Part shown: positions 44,924 through 54,148 of the stretch, piece by piece
How the letters are laid out: the number at the start of each line of letters is the position of its first letter
Numbering within the stretch: the first letter of the stretch is position 1
Source of the DNA: DASRBN01 sp035294305
GTDB lineage: Bacteria; Chloroflexota; Ktedonobacteria; Ktedonobacterales; Ktedonobacteraceae
Assembly: GCA_035294305.1 (NCBI GenBank)
Contig: DATGLD010000036.1
Coordinates: 1 to 64,000, forward strand
DNA length: 64,000 nt
Reading direction: 5' to 3'
The notes under the pieces: generated by a model
Told to the model about the DNA's origin: nothing
What the model saw: only the letters and a program-made list of their open reading frames with translations
Database searches by the model: none
Translations under genes and position numbers: made by a program

Positions 44924-46081
44924 ATGAGGGACATAGATGCAAGGGCTCATCTCTCTCAGTCTATGAATGTATCTTATAGCATAAACCGAGTCTTTCAACG
45001 TTACCAACAGGAGATCCTTCAGGAGCTTCGCCGGGCACTTCTCAGCCCAGGCACAACTCATCCAGAAACCGTCAATCATCATATCCTTGCAAATGTCTAC
45101 GGACAAATGCAATATCACCTTGGTTGGGTCGATCAGCAGTTTCATCATTTAGATGACCACGCGGGCAAATTGTTACGCCCCAATCTTCTGCTACTCAGTT
45201 ACGAACTGGCCTGGGCGCAGGAACATAATTCTTCGACCAATCTCCCTGCATTGTCTCTGCGACCGGCGCTTCCCGCCGCCGCTGCTATAGAACTGGCGCA
45301 TAATTTTACGCTGCTGCACGACGATATTGAAGATGGAGATGTCGAGCGTCGCCACCGCCCTACTGTGTGGGCCATATGGGGCATACCCCAGGCAATCCTT
45401 GCCGGAGATGCTATGTTCGCGCTGGCTCGCCTCCATATCTGGAAGGTGCTTGATGAAGGTGTAGAGCCTGCAACAGCCCTGAACCTGGCGAAACTATTTG
45501 ATACAACTTTACTCAAGCTGACAGAAGGCCAATATCTTGACATGTCCTTTGAACGGCAGTTGCAGGTTTCTCTCGCCAGCTATGAGGAGATGATCTGCCG
45601 CAAAACAGCCCTGCTGATGCGCTGTGCGACGGAGATGGGAGCCATACTCGGAACCGGCAACCAGGAGGTCATCGAGTGCCTGGCTCGCTTTGGCCAGGCA
45701 TTGGGGTTTGGATTTCAGGTGCGAGATGATATGCTCGGAGTCTGGGCTACCGAGGAAGAATCTGGCAAACTGCCACTCGGCGATATCTACCGGCGCAAGA
45801 AAAGCCTGCCCATCCTACATGCTTTCCACCACGCGCAGCCGGACGATCAACAGGCAATCGCGAAGATATATGACCAGGATGAACCGATCACACAGCAACA
45901 GGCACATAAGATTCTAGCCATCTTCGAACGAACACAGACCAGAGAGTACTGCAAGCAGTTTCTTGCACAACATTGTCAGGAGGCACGAAAGGCTCTCGCT
46001 CTAGTAGCCACTAACAACCAGCTTGCCAATCGCACCCGTTCTGACCTCGAGGCAATTATCGATTTTATTCAGGAAAACTGA
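44924..46081 (+). CDS. polyprenyl (farnesyl/geranylgeranyl) diphosphate synthase
   Basis: The protein has 385 residues. The first Asp-rich motif DDIED is at residues 133-137 (LHDDIEDGDVERRHRPTVW) and the second is RDDMLGVW near 265. The two residues before DDIED are L and H, not bulky aromatics, so chain length is not limited by the usual Phe/Tyr pair; FPP or GGPP is plausible. It lies beside squalene synthase, so FPP supply for hopanoids is the likely job. Starts at 44924 or at the internal Met14 are both possible. It is convergent with the squalene synthase gene (13 nt). Confidence 0.88.
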   Translation: MRDIDARAHLSQSMNVSYSINRVFQRYQQEILQELRRALLSPGTTHPETVNHHILANVYGQMQYHLGWVDQQFHHLDDHAGKLLRPNLLLLSYELAWAQEHNSSTNLPALSLRPALPAAAAIELAHNFTLLHDDIEDGDVERRHRPTVWAIWGIPQAILAGDAMFALARLHIWKVLDEGVEPATALNLAKLFDTTLLKLTEGQYLDMSFERQLQVSLASYEEMICRKTALLMRCATEMGAILGTGNQEVIECLARFGQALGFGFQVRDDMLGVWATEEESGKLPLGDIYRRKKSLPILHAFHHAQPDDQQAIAKIYDQDEPITQQQAHKILAIFERTQTREYCKQFLAQHCQEARKALALVATNNQLANRTRSDLEAIIDFIQEN

Positions 46082-46094
46082 ATGGTTCCCATGC

Positions 46095-46916
46095 TCAATG
46101 AACTGCCGGCCTCCCCTCGTAGCATTGAGCCACGATCTCGAGTACGGCTTTGCGGCTAAGCTTGCCATCACCTCTAGCCATAGAATCCAGGGTAGCATAA
46201 GCCAGGGCAAGCGGAAACCTGCAAAATTCTAACACAGGCCCGGCAGGAAGCGCATCAGTATAAGTATCGGCCAGAGCCAGATTGCGCCGCGCGTAAGCAT
46301 CCATCTCCCCAGTGCGCCAACCAGTGGGGAAAAAGTCTACACCACGCTTCATGTCTTCTTCGTGGTTGCGCAGAATATTGACGGCCTGCAAGCCACGTCC
46401 GAATCCCACGGCATGCAGACGATTTGTCTGCGTTCCGTTGTACCAGCCCCACAGATCCGACAGTAATAGGCCCACCGAGCCGGCAACCCCAAACGTGTAA
46501 CGGTCCAGGTCTGCCTCCGTTTGAATTGTCCAACCATTTTCCGCCCAGTGCGCCATGCGGTCCGCCATGGTTGCCGTGGCTTCCCATATGCGCGGAGCAA
46601 CCGCCAGGGGGGCCAGCATTGCCCACTCAGCGATACAAAGCGTTACCTCTGGAAGCTCCTGATGGTAGTGGCCAAATGCTGTTTCAAAATCGCCAGCAGT
46701 AAAGGATGTTTGCAATATCCGGCTGATGGAGTGCAATACCGTTGCCTTCGCCTGATTATCCAGGCTGGGATGGTCTTCTACTTCATCGATAGCGCGAAGG
46801 CATAAATAGCCCGACATGACCGCATCCTGCAGCCCGGCGGGTAAGTGACTTATAGGGATAAAGAATGTCCTGCTGGTTTCTCTCAACATATCCAGTGCAT
46901 TTTCACCACTACTCAC
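46095..46916 (-). CDS. squalene/phytoene synthase family, probable squalene synthase
   Basis: The protein has 273 residues. The first Asp-rich motif is DEVED (44-48), preceded by TSRTFFIPI. A second motif near 185, NILRNHEEDMKRGVDFFP, is close to that of true squalene synthases (NILRDxxED). The start is GTG at 46916 with AGGAG 8 nt upstream. Because only one such gene is present, and not the HpnC/HpnD/HpnE trio, it may make squalene directly from two FPP with NADPH. It precedes hpnG, hpnA and hpnH on the opposite strand to shc. Confidence 0.85.
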   Translation of the reverse strand: MSSGENALDMLRETSRTFFIPISHLPAGLQDAVMSGYLCLRAIDEVEDHPSLDNQAKATVLHSISRILQTSFTAGDFETAFGHYHQELPEVTLCIAEWAMLAPLAVAPRIWEATATMADRMAHWAENGWTIQTEADLDRYTFGVAGSVGLLLSDLWGWYNGTQTNRLHAVGFGRGLQAVNILRNHEEDMKRGVDFFPTGWRTGEMDAYARRNLALADTYTDALPAGPVLEFCRFPLALAYATLDSMARGDGKLSRKAVLEIVAQCYEGRPAVH

Positions 46917-46939
46917 TGTACTAGCTCCTTTACTAAACT

Positions 46940-47638
46940 TTATTCAGCAAATGTATTGCTCGGCTCATCGTAAAGCGCAACTTTCAGCACACGCGCTGCT
47001 CTTAGCGCATACCTGGGAGCCGCCCAGCTGAGCCAGAACAACTCTTTCCAGAGCTTCGGCTGCAGCAATGCCTTTGTTGGCCGCAGCCATTGCGAGGAAA
47101 TGTCATATTCCGGGGTATCTAATACAACCCGGATCGCTGCCACACGCAGGTTCCTTCCCGCGAGCAGGCCCGTCTCCATATCGGCAGCCACAAAGCCTTT
47201 CTGAAACCATTCATGACGTTCGTCACCAAGAATCATTGACGGAGCGGTCAGCAGCGGACCGCTGTCAGGTTGAAATTGCAATGTGCGCGCGGCTTTCACC
47301 AATTCCGTTACAAGTGCAGGATCGCAGCGCATGCTACTCCCGCCAGCAAGCCCAATCCAGTCTGGTACCAAAACAGTCCCGGGAGGGATGCCAGGAGCAA
47401 GCGCACCTGCCAGGCCACACACAATCACGATGGAACCCTCGGGCGCACCTTCCCACCGCATTAATCGCATGCCTGCCCAACTAGTTCGAGTAGGTAGGAG
47501 AGCACTACGCACGGCCCAATACTCAAACAATGTCGGGGCAAGAACTTCTACACGACCCCTGGCAGAAAACGATGAGGCAGACTTGCTACCCGGTGCGGAA
47601 TGATGCTCCAAGTAACTTCCCCTATTCCTGGCATTCAT
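46940..47638 (-). CDS. hpnG: adenosylhopane nucleosidase-like protein (HpnG-like)
   Basis: The protein has 232 residues of the purine nucleoside phosphorylase/MTAN fold: VLAPTLFEYWAVRSAL, IVIVCGLAGALAPGIPPGTV, then FVAADMETGLLA with the ribose-binding Met-Glu. HpnG removes adenine from adenosylhopane on the way to ribosylhopane. Its start ATG overlaps the hpnA stop as TAATG, so translation is probably coupled. It lies 23 nt upstream of the squalene synthase gene. Confidence 0.8.
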   Translation of the reverse strand: MNARNRGSYLEHHSAPGSKSASSFSARGRVEVLAPTLFEYWAVRSALLPTRTSWAGMRLMRWEGAPEGSIVIVCGLAGALAPGIPPGTVLVPDWIGLAGGSSMRCDPALVTELVKAARTLQFQPDSGPLLTAPSMILGDERHEWFQKGFVAADMETGLLAGRNLRVAAIRVVLDTPEYDISSQWLRPTKALLQPKLWKELFWLSWAAPRYALRAARVLKVALYDEPSNTFAE

Positions 47639-48684
47639 TACGTGGCATATCCGTTATCGTTATACCACCGGACCGCCCGCTCCAGAGCGGCAGTCACAGC
47701 TGTTGCTTCGTAACCAAGCTCAGCTTGAGCTTTGGCGCAACTGACATACATGTGATGGCGGGCCATGCGCACACCCTCCAGAGGAATGAGTGGCGCGGCC
47801 ATACCACCCTTTCCATCACGTAAAAGTTTGCAACGCAACTCATCAGCCAGGCCAAGTGAAAGTGCCAGGTGATAGGGAATGCGAATAGTGGGGGCAGTGC
47901 GGCCACAGATCTGGGCCAGGCGCTCCCACAGCTGCGATAAGCCGAGATTCTCACCACCCACCAGGTAGCGCTCTCGTAGCCGACCACGCCGCAGCGCCAG
48001 CACATGCGCCCTGGCGACATCTTCCACCGCCACCACGTTCATTCCACCACCTAACGTGCCAAAAATACGCCCGCGCATAAAATCCACGATCATCTTTCCC
48101 GTCGGAGTGGGCTTCCAGTCTCCTGGGCCAACGGGCGCCGTCGGCAAAATAAGTACAACCGGTACCTGCGCGGCCAGCGCTGCCCGGGCCTGCTCCAATT
48201 TGGAACGATGGTACGCCGAGGAATCCGCCTCTACATCCCAGTCCTCCTCAGTCGCTAGACGCCCATTATAACTCGGCCCCACAGTCGACGAACTCGAAGT
48301 GACAATAGCACGCTCAATACCTGCCAGGTGAGCTGCCTCAAGCAGACCAGCCGTGCCCGTTACGTTTGTTTCAAACATCTTGCGATGCATGCCCGGCAGG
48401 AAGGAGTAAAGGGCAGCAACGTGTATCAGATAGCGGCAGCCGGCCATATGCTGGATAAGATCGCCAGGGCGTTCGATATCACCCACGACAGCCGTACAGC
48501 CCTCTAGCGGGGGCAGCGGCCTGGAGCCCGGACGTACCAGCGCGCGCACGCGATATTGCGCCGCCAGTAACGCACGCAGGACATGACTGCCCACAAAGCC
48601 ACTGGCTCCCGTCAAGAAGACCTCTTCTCCGGCGCCGGTCACTTCCTGTAACTGCTCAGCCATCAGTTTTGTATTGCCATCCAT
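47638..48684 (-). CDS. hpnA: hopanoid-associated NAD-dependent sugar epimerase (HpnA-like)
   Basis: The protein has 348 residues of the extended short-chain dehydrogenase type: NAD-binding EEVFLTGASGFVGSHVLRAL, catalytic Ser/Thr segment AIVTSSSSTVGPS, and YHRSK as the YxxxK. HpnA is found in hopanoid clusters; its exact reaction is not settled. It starts at ATG 48684 or at Met8. It is coupled to hpnG by TAATG and lies 33 nt downstream of hpnH. Confidence 0.88.
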   Translation of the reverse strand: MDGNTKLMAEQLQEVTGAGEEVFLTGASGFVGSHVLRALLAAQYRVRALVRPGSRPLPPLEGCTAVVGDIERPGDLIQHMAGCRYLIHVAALYSFLPGMHRKMFETNVTGTAGLLEAAHLAGIERAIVTSSSSTVGPSYNGRLATEEDWDVEADSSAYHRSKLEQARAALAAQVPVVLILPTAPVGPGDWKPTPTGKMIVDFMRGRIFGTLGGGMNVVAVEDVARAHVLALRRGRLRERYLVGGENLGLSQLWERLAQICGRTAPTIRIPYHLALSLGLADELRCKLLRDGKGGMAAPLIPLEGVRMARHHMYVSCAKAQAELGYEATAVTAALERAVRWYNDNGYAT

Positions 48685-48717
48685 CTAAGCTCACTCAGAC
48701 TTACTCAATCAATACGG

Positions 48718-49758
48718 CTACTTTTTGTGAAGAGCAGAGCGCAGGCCATCGCTTAACACATCAGCTGTGGCACGTATCGTCTCGCGGGGCGACCTGGTGG
48801 TGGCAATCACCGCAGTTGGCTCATAACCACAGTGCGCCATACAATTGGCACAGCGAGGGTCCCTGCCGCGTCCATAATTTTCCCACGGCGTGGTCTCGAT
48901 CAGTTCCCGGTACGAGCTGGCATAGCCATCGGCCATCAGATAACAGGGTCGCTGCCAACCCAGCACCGAATAGCTGGGGATACCCCAGGCGGTGCAGGCA
49001 AAGTCGACCTTGCCCTCAAGAAAATCCAGGAACAGAGGGGAGTGATTCAGGCGCCACTTCTTGCGCCTGCCATCGGCAAAGGCCTGGCGAAAGATCTCAC
49101 GTGTCCGCGCAACGCCGAGAAAATGTTCCTGATCGGGCGCCTTCTCGTAGGCATAGCCGGGTGAAATTTGCATCGCATCTACTTGCAGATCGTCATTCAG
49201 AAAATCGAGTACGTCACGAATGCTACGGGCATCGTCCTGAGTAAAAAATGTGGTGTTGGTGGTCACGCGAAATCCCCGGCGCTTCGCTTCCTTGATTGCC
49301 GCAACCGCCTTGTCGAATACGCCTTGCCTGGCAACCGATTCATCATGGCGCTCCCTCAAGCCGTCAATATGAACCGACCAGGAAAAATAGGGCGAAGGGG
49401 TGAACAGATCGAGCTTCTTGCCCATCAGGATAGCGTTGGTGCACAGGTAGACAAAGCGCTTGCGCTCTATCAATGCCGCCGCGATTTGATCGATCTCGCG
49501 GTGGATGAGCGGCTCCCCTCCAGCGATGGAAACGATTGGCGCGCCGCACTCCTCAACCGCGTCGATACACTGCTGCACGCTAAGCCGCCGCGCCAGGATA
49601 TCCTGTGGGTGCTGTATCTTACCGCAGCCCGCGCAGGCCAGGTTGCACTGGTAGAGCGGTTCAAGCTGTAACACCAGCGGAAACTTCTCGCGACCTTTCA
49701 GCCGCTGCCGAATAATATACGCCCCAATTCGTAGATTTTGTCGTAACGTGACCGCCAT
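48718..49758 (-). CDS. hpnH: radical SAM adenosyl-hopene transferase
   Basis: It attaches the 5'-deoxyadenosyl group to diploptene to give adenosylhopane, the first step to extended (C35) hopanoids. The protein has 346 residues. The iron-sulfur cluster Cys are C38, C42 and C45 in QCNLACAGCGKIQ. AGGEPLIHREIDQIAAALI (SAM-binding GGEP) follows, and a C-terminal segment carries further Cys (CANCMAHCGYEPTAV). The start is ATG 49758 with AGGAGCGAG upstream. It is divergent from shc across 305 nt, first of the leftward hopanoid run. Confidence 0.93.
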   Translation of the reverse strand: MAVTLRQNLRIGAYIIRQRLKGREKFPLVLQLEPLYQCNLACAGCGKIQHPQDILARRLSVQQCIDAVEECGAPIVSIAGGEPLIHREIDQIAAALIERKRFVYLCTNAILMGKKLDLFTPSPYFSWSVHIDGLRERHDESVARQGVFDKAVAAIKEAKRRGFRVTTNTTFFTQDDARSIRDVLDFLNDDLQVDAMQISPGYAYEKAPDQEHFLGVARTREIFRQAFADGRRKKWRLNHSPLFLDFLEGKVDFACTAWGIPSYSVLGWQRPCYLMADGYASSYRELIETTPWENYGRGRDPRCANCMAHCGYEPTAVIATTRSPRETIRATADVLSDGLRSALHKK

Positions 49759-50063
49759 AGCTCGCTCCTATCTCCTCTACTGCATGAACAATAACTATGC
49801 CTGACGTTAGAGTGTGCCATTTCCGCATAGTCGAAAAAACGGCACAAGGCTACCAGCGTCGATGACTCTGGTTTTCCAATACATCCCTAGCAAAGAAATT
49901 TAATCTTGTTGCTGCTATAATAAAAATGAAGCAAGACTTGTAGATAACCTATCATATGCAGCAAGGGGATGCAAACTGAACAGTATACAATTGTAGAGTC
50001 CATTTTTCTTGCATCCCCTGTTGATGAATTTGATAAAAGATGATGATGTGAAAGGTTTAATAG
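49759..50063. promoter_or_regulatory. divergent control region hpnH/shc with leader dyad
   Basis: This 305-nt region has no coding frame. It holds the perfect extended -10 TGCTATAAT (49913-49921) directed at shc. Further down it has an 11-bp inverted repeat, AGGGGATGCAA (49964-49974) and TTGCATCCCCT (50009-50019), 34 nt apart. The dyad would fall in the shc leader RNA, ending 44 nt before the ATG. It could be a regulator site or an attenuating hairpin. There is no -35 match. Confidence 0.5.
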
Positions 50064-51974
50064 ATGGGAAAGAACATACTAAGCGAGGAAAGCGAACCTC
50101 AATTGCAGCAGTCGCTTGATCGAGCAGTACAATGGCTGCTGGAGCATCAGGATGGCGCGGGATGGTGGTGCGGCGAACTGGAGACAAACGTGACGATGAC
50201 GGCAGAACACGTCCTGCTGCTGCGCTTTCTGGAATTAGAGACCAACCTGGATCGGATCAGAGAGGGAGCCATCCGGCATATTTTGCACAATCAACGTGCT
50301 GATGGCTCATGGGCGCTTTATTTCGACGGACCTGCGGACCTGAGTACCACAATCGAAGCCTATGTTGCGCTCAAAGTCCTGGGAGTCGATCCCACTAACG
50401 AGTCGATGCGGCGGGCGCTGGCAATCATACAGCAACTGGGGGGTGTAACGAAGGCCAGAGTCTTCACCAAAATCTGGCTGGCGCTATTCGGCGAGTATCC
50501 CTGGTCTGGCATCCCAACTATGCCACCGGAGTTGATCTACCTGCCACCCAATGTGCCATTCAACCTCTACGACTTCGCATGCTGGGCGCGCGGCACTATA
50601 GCCCCGCTGACGATAGTAATCTCTCGTCGCCCGGTGAAACCGCTTGGTGTCAGCGTACCGGAACTGGTGGTTCCAGGAACCACGAGCATGTTGACACGCG
50701 TTCCAGGGTCAGGAATCTTCTGGTGGGCCGATAAGCTCCTTAAGCTCTATGAGGCTTCACCGTGGAAGCCGGGACGCTCAAAAGCTCGCCGCATGATGGC
50801 CGATTGGATCGTGGAACGCCAGGAAGCGGATGGAAGTTGGGGCGGCATCCAACCACCCTGGGTCTATTCACTGATCGCCCTGTACCTGGAGGGTATGGAT
50901 GTCAATTCTCCGGTTATGCGCAAGGGAATCGAGGGACACGCGGTTTTCTCGCTGGAAGACGAGACGGGATGGCGTTTTCAAGCCTGTATGTCTCCGGTCT
51001 GGGATACCGCCTGGGCAATGCTGGCCCTACGCCGCGCTGGTATCGGGCGCGACCATCCTGCTTTGAAGCGCGCGGTTGAGTGGCTCCTGCAGGAGCAGAT
51101 TTTCACGGGTGGTGACTGGCAAGTGCGCTGTGGCAAGGTACCATGCGGCGGTTGGGCATTTGAATTCGACAATGATATTTATCCCGATATCGACGACACG
51201 GCGGTCGTCGTGCTGGCACTGCTTGAAGCCGGGGACGAAACAGGGGTAGGGGACGCTGTAGATCAAGCGGTGCAGTGGGTGCTGGTAACACGATCTAGCA
51301 ATGGAGCCTGGGGAGCATTCGACAAGGACAATACGCGAGCGATTGTCTACAAGTTGCCATTCGCCGACTTTGGGGCGCTGCTGGATCCCCCCTCCGAAGA
51401 CGTTACGGCCCACGTGCTGGAAATGCTGGCGCACGTCGATGCCCCAGACAAGGAGCTCATCATACCACGTGCGCTCAAATACTTGCGCCGCACACAGCGC
51501 CCGGATGGCTCCTGGTTCGGACGTTGGGGCGTTAATTACATCTATGGAACGTGGTGCGTCATCTCAGCACTCGCTGCCCTGCGCGACGCCGGATACAAAG
51601 TGCAGGACATGATCGATAGGGGCTGTGCCTGGTTGCTTAAACAACAGAACCATGATGGCGGCTGGGGCGAATCCTGCTACTCGTATATAGACGACTCATT
51701 TGCGGGCGTCGGGAAAAGTACAGCATCGCAAACGGCCTGGGCCGTTATCTCCTTGCAACTGGCCGGATTGGGCAAGCATGACGCCTGCCAGCGTGGCCTG
51801 GAATACCTTCGCGCCACGCAGCAACCAGACGGCACATGGGAAGAACGCGAGTTTACAGGCACTGGCTTCCCGCGCGATTTCTACATCAATTATCACCTGT
51901 ACAGGCACGTGTTCCCGACAATGGCGCTGGCGAGAGCCTGCAATGCACCCAAGACCAACAGCAGCCTTGCCTGA
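50064..51974 (+). CDS. shc: squalene-hopene cyclase
   Basis: It cyclises squalene to hopene and hopanol at the membrane. The protein has 636 residues, the usual length. The protonating DxDD motif is D375-I-D-D378 (YPDIDDTAVV). Many QW motifs are seen (QRADGSWALY, QEADGSWGG, QRPDGSWFGRW, QNHDGGWGES, QQPDGTWEE). The N-terminus is LQQSLDRAVQWLLEHQD. With the polyprenyl synthase, squalene synthase and HpnAGH neighbours it completes hopanoid synthesis. The start ATG 50064 has GAAAGG upstream. Confidence 0.97.
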   Translation: MGKNILSEESEPQLQQSLDRAVQWLLEHQDGAGWWCGELETNVTMTAEHVLLLRFLELETNLDRIREGAIRHILHNQRADGSWALYFDGPADLSTTIEAYVALKVLGVDPTNESMRRALAIIQQLGGVTKARVFTKIWLALFGEYPWSGIPTMPPELIYLPPNVPFNLYDFACWARGTIAPLTIVISRRPVKPLGVSVPELVVPGTTSMLTRVPGSGIFWWADKLLKLYEASPWKPGRSKARRMMADWIVERQEADGSWGGIQPPWVYSLIALYLEGMDVNSPVMRKGIEGHAVFSLEDETGWRFQACMSPVWDTAWAMLALRRAGIGRDHPALKRAVEWLLQEQIFTGGDWQVRCGKVPCGGWAFEFDNDIYPDIDDTAVVVLALLEAGDETGVGDAVDQAVQWVLVTRSSNGAWGAFDKDNTRAIVYKLPFADFGALLDPPSEDVTAHVLEMLAHVDAPDKELIIPRALKYLRRTQRPDGSWFGRWGVNYIYGTWCVISALAALRDAGYKVQDMIDRGCAWLLKQQNHDGGWGESCYSYIDDSFAGVGKSTASQTAWAVISLQLAGLGKHDACQRGLEYLRATQQPDGTWEEREFTGTGFPRDFYINYHLYRHVFPTMALARACNAPKTNSSLA

Positions 51975-52053
51975 TCTTTCAACAACACAGTATACTATCA
52001 GCGTGTATCGTTATTCCTATTTGTTTTGTTTGAGAGACAGGTCATCATTCATC

Positions 52054-52818
52054 ATGCTTAGTCTTCAGGAACAGCTTCAGGATGCAATCGAACTGATGCA
52101 GGCGGCAAGGCGCATTGTCGCGCTGACAGGCGCGGGCATCAGCACCGAGTCAGGCATTCCCGATTTTCGCAGCCCAGGCTCCATCTGGCAGCAAGAGTCG
52201 CCCGTCAGCTATTTTGATTTTTTGCATAAGCCGGAGGCGCGGCAAAAATACTGGCAAACGCGCCGCAGTCTCTCGGGACAGGTCGCAGCAGCACAGCCAA
52301 ATGCTGCTCACAAGGCGCTAGCCGAACTCGAACGCCGCGGTATCTTGCTTGGCATCATCACACAGAATTTCGACGGGCTACACTTCGATGCGGGCAACCG
52401 GCGCGAACGCATCGTTGAACTGCATGGGACATCACGAGAGGCCGCATGTACCCTGTGCGGTCGTCGCTCCTCCATCAAAGAGCTGCAACAGCGAGTTGAC
52501 GCAGGCGAGATCGATCCGCGCTGCTCTGAATGCGGCGGATACCTCAAGGCGGCGACGATCTTATTCGGGCAAAAGGTTCCAGAGCAAGCATTGACTCGGG
52601 CGAAGGAGATGGCAACATCATGCGACCTTTTTCTGGTCGTCGGTTCGTCGCTCAAAGTCACACCTGCCGCGGCACTACCAGGGCTCGCACTGAGCCGCGA
52701 CGTGCCTTTCATCATCATTAATTTGCAGCCGACACCGCTCGATGATTATGCAGATGTAGTTATTCACGAACAAGCAGGGCTGGTCCTTCCACAAATCGTG
52801 GCCGGCCTCAATGTTTGA
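52054..52818 (+). CDS. cobB: NAD-dependent protein deacylase, sirtuin type
   Basis: The protein has 254 residues from the ATG at 52054; the longer open frame to 51700 overlaps shc and is not used. It contains all sirtuin motifs: ALTGAGISTESGIPDFRSPG, TQNFDGLHFDAG with the family's Ile changed to Phe, ELHGTSREAACTLC (catalytic His), zinc Cys pairs CTLC and CSEC, and VVGSSLKVTPAAALPGLA. It removes acyl groups from lysines, consuming NAD. It ends inside the convergent DUF1684 gene (11-nt overlap). Confidence 0.93.
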   Translation: MLSLQEQLQDAIELMQAARRIVALTGAGISTESGIPDFRSPGSIWQQESPVSYFDFLHKPEARQKYWQTRRSLSGQVAAAQPNAAHKALAELERRGILLGIITQNFDGLHFDAGNRRERIVELHGTSREAACTLCGRRSSIKELQQRVDAGEIDPRCSECGGYLKAATILFGQKVPEQALTRAKEMATSCDLFLVVGSSLKVTPAAALPGLALSRDVPFIIINLQPTPLDDYADVVIHEQAGLVLPQIVAGLNV

Positions 52819-53449
52819 AATTCATCTCGCCCGCGCGGATTGGGATGTTGAGCCGGTTTTCCAGGGGAGCTAATGGGCAGACCCACCTATCGTTATAGGC
52901 GCACGAAGGATTGTAGGCGTAGTTAAAGTCAAGCACGAGACGTTCTAATCGGGCGCTGCCTGGCGCGGGCAAAAAATCGCTGCCCTTGATGGTGTCAAAG
53001 AGATAACGACCGCCTCCATAGCTTTCAACGGGGCAGGTGGTATCGCGGAAAGGCAGGAACAGGCCGCCACCATAGATATTCAGCCAGTACAAAGCCAGGC
53101 CAACAGCCTGATTTTCTACTGTGAACTGGAGGCGGCCTACCCTTGTCATTGTCATCGACTCAATAGCATCCATCGGCACAGTTAATTGTACCGGCTCTAC
53201 GTTGATATCGACCTCTGCGATCACACACAACGCCGGATTGTAAGGAAAATAGCGCAGACCCTGGAAATTGCGGCGCTGCTCGTCGCTTAATGCCGATTGC
53301 GGGTGATGCGCGAAGAGATCGTCTTTGGCCTCATGAAAACGTTTCCAGACACCCACAGCATCCTCACCGGCCAGCAGCGCCTGCGCCCTTGCCCGGTACA
53401 TCGCAGCAACACGCGTGCGATAATCATAAAGGTTCAGGTAGTCTGACAT
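52808..53449 (-). CDS. DUF1684 family protein
   Basis: The protein has 213 residues from the ATG at 53449 (GGAGG upstream, 7 codons after the longest open start). DUF1684 hallmarks are KDDLFAHHPQSAL, FQGLRYFPYNPAL, a GRYLFDTIKG segment, and DFNYAYNPSCAYNDRWVCPL followed by NRLNIPIRAGEM. The function of the family is unknown. The conserved Cys and Tyr near the end may form a small-molecule site. It is a single gene, convergent with the sirtuin. Confidence 0.88.
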   Translation of the reverse strand: MSDYLNLYDYRTRVAAMYRARAQALLAGEDAVGVWKRFHEAKDDLFAHHPQSALSDEQRRNFQGLRYFPYNPALCVIAEVDINVEPVQLTVPMDAIESMTMTRVGRLQFTVENQAVGLALYWLNIYGGGLFLPFRDTTCPVESYGGGRYLFDTIKGSDFLPAPGSARLERLVLDFNYAYNPSCAYNDRWVCPLAPLENRLNIPIRAGEMNFKH

Positions 53450-53510
53450 CTTTTTCCCCTCCTGGCGCAATGCATACCCCCTCTACAACATTGCTTGCTC
53501 GAAGACCTTT

Positions 53511-53957
53511 TTAGCTTTCAAGGTGAGCATTGAGTCGAATCTGCACATTGTTGCGCAACGCATTCGATACGGGGCAACCTTGTTCAGCCTGCTGAGCGGC
53601 CTTTTCAAAACTCGCCTCGTCCATGCCTGGAACCTTACCCGTAACGTTCAGATTCATGGTCGTGATCTTAAAGCCGCCATCGACTTGCTCGAACGTGCAG
53701 GTTGCGTCCACATTCAGGCTCTCCGCGGGTGTTCCGGCCTGCGCCAGCGCATGCGAAAATGCCATCGCATAACAGGCCGCGTGCGCTGCTGCCATCAACT
53801 CTTCAGGACTCGTTTTGCCATCTGAACGCTCGGTGCGCGAGGCCCAGGTAATCGGTAGTTGGCCTATCGCTCCACTACCAACCTCCACAATCTTCCCGCT
53901 GCCTTTCACAAGGCTACCCTGCCACTCGACTCGAGCATGTCGCTCTGCCTTTACCAT
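53511..53957 (-). CDS. OsmC/Ohr family peroxiredoxin
   Basis: The protein has 148 residues. The two redox cysteines are visible: AHAACYAMAFSHAL and the later QGCPVSNALRNNVQI. The N-terminus has HARVEWQGSLVKGSG and TSPEELMAAAHA, typical of OsmC rather than Ohr. It reduces organic hydroperoxides with a thiol partner. The start is ATG 53957 with AAAGGAG upstream. It lies 61 nt upstream of the DUF1684 gene on the same strand. Confidence 0.93.
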   Translation of the reverse strand: MVKAERHARVEWQGSLVKGSGKIVEVGSGAIGQLPITWASRTERSDGKTSPEELMAAAHAACYAMAFSHALAQAGTPAESLNVDATCTFEQVDGGFKITTMNLNVTGKVPGMDEASFEKAAQQAEQGCPVSNALRNNVQIRLNAHLES

Positions 53958-54148
53958 GCCGATTAACTCCTTTCACTTCATGCTCTTGACTAGAGCTATT
54001 CCCAAAGGGAATACGACAAATAGCTGAGATAGACATCTCACTCTGCCGGTAAAGCGCTTACAAAGACGCCGACCAGCACCAAAAGAGTGTATCACTCACA
54101 TCTGTCGACGGGCAAACCGGACCATTGGGTATGGGCGAATTGCCAACC

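Noticed and set aside
51700..52053. N-terminal extension of the sirtuin frame into shc.
   Set aside because: It lies inside the shc coding sequence, and sirtuin similarity begins only at the ATG at 52054.
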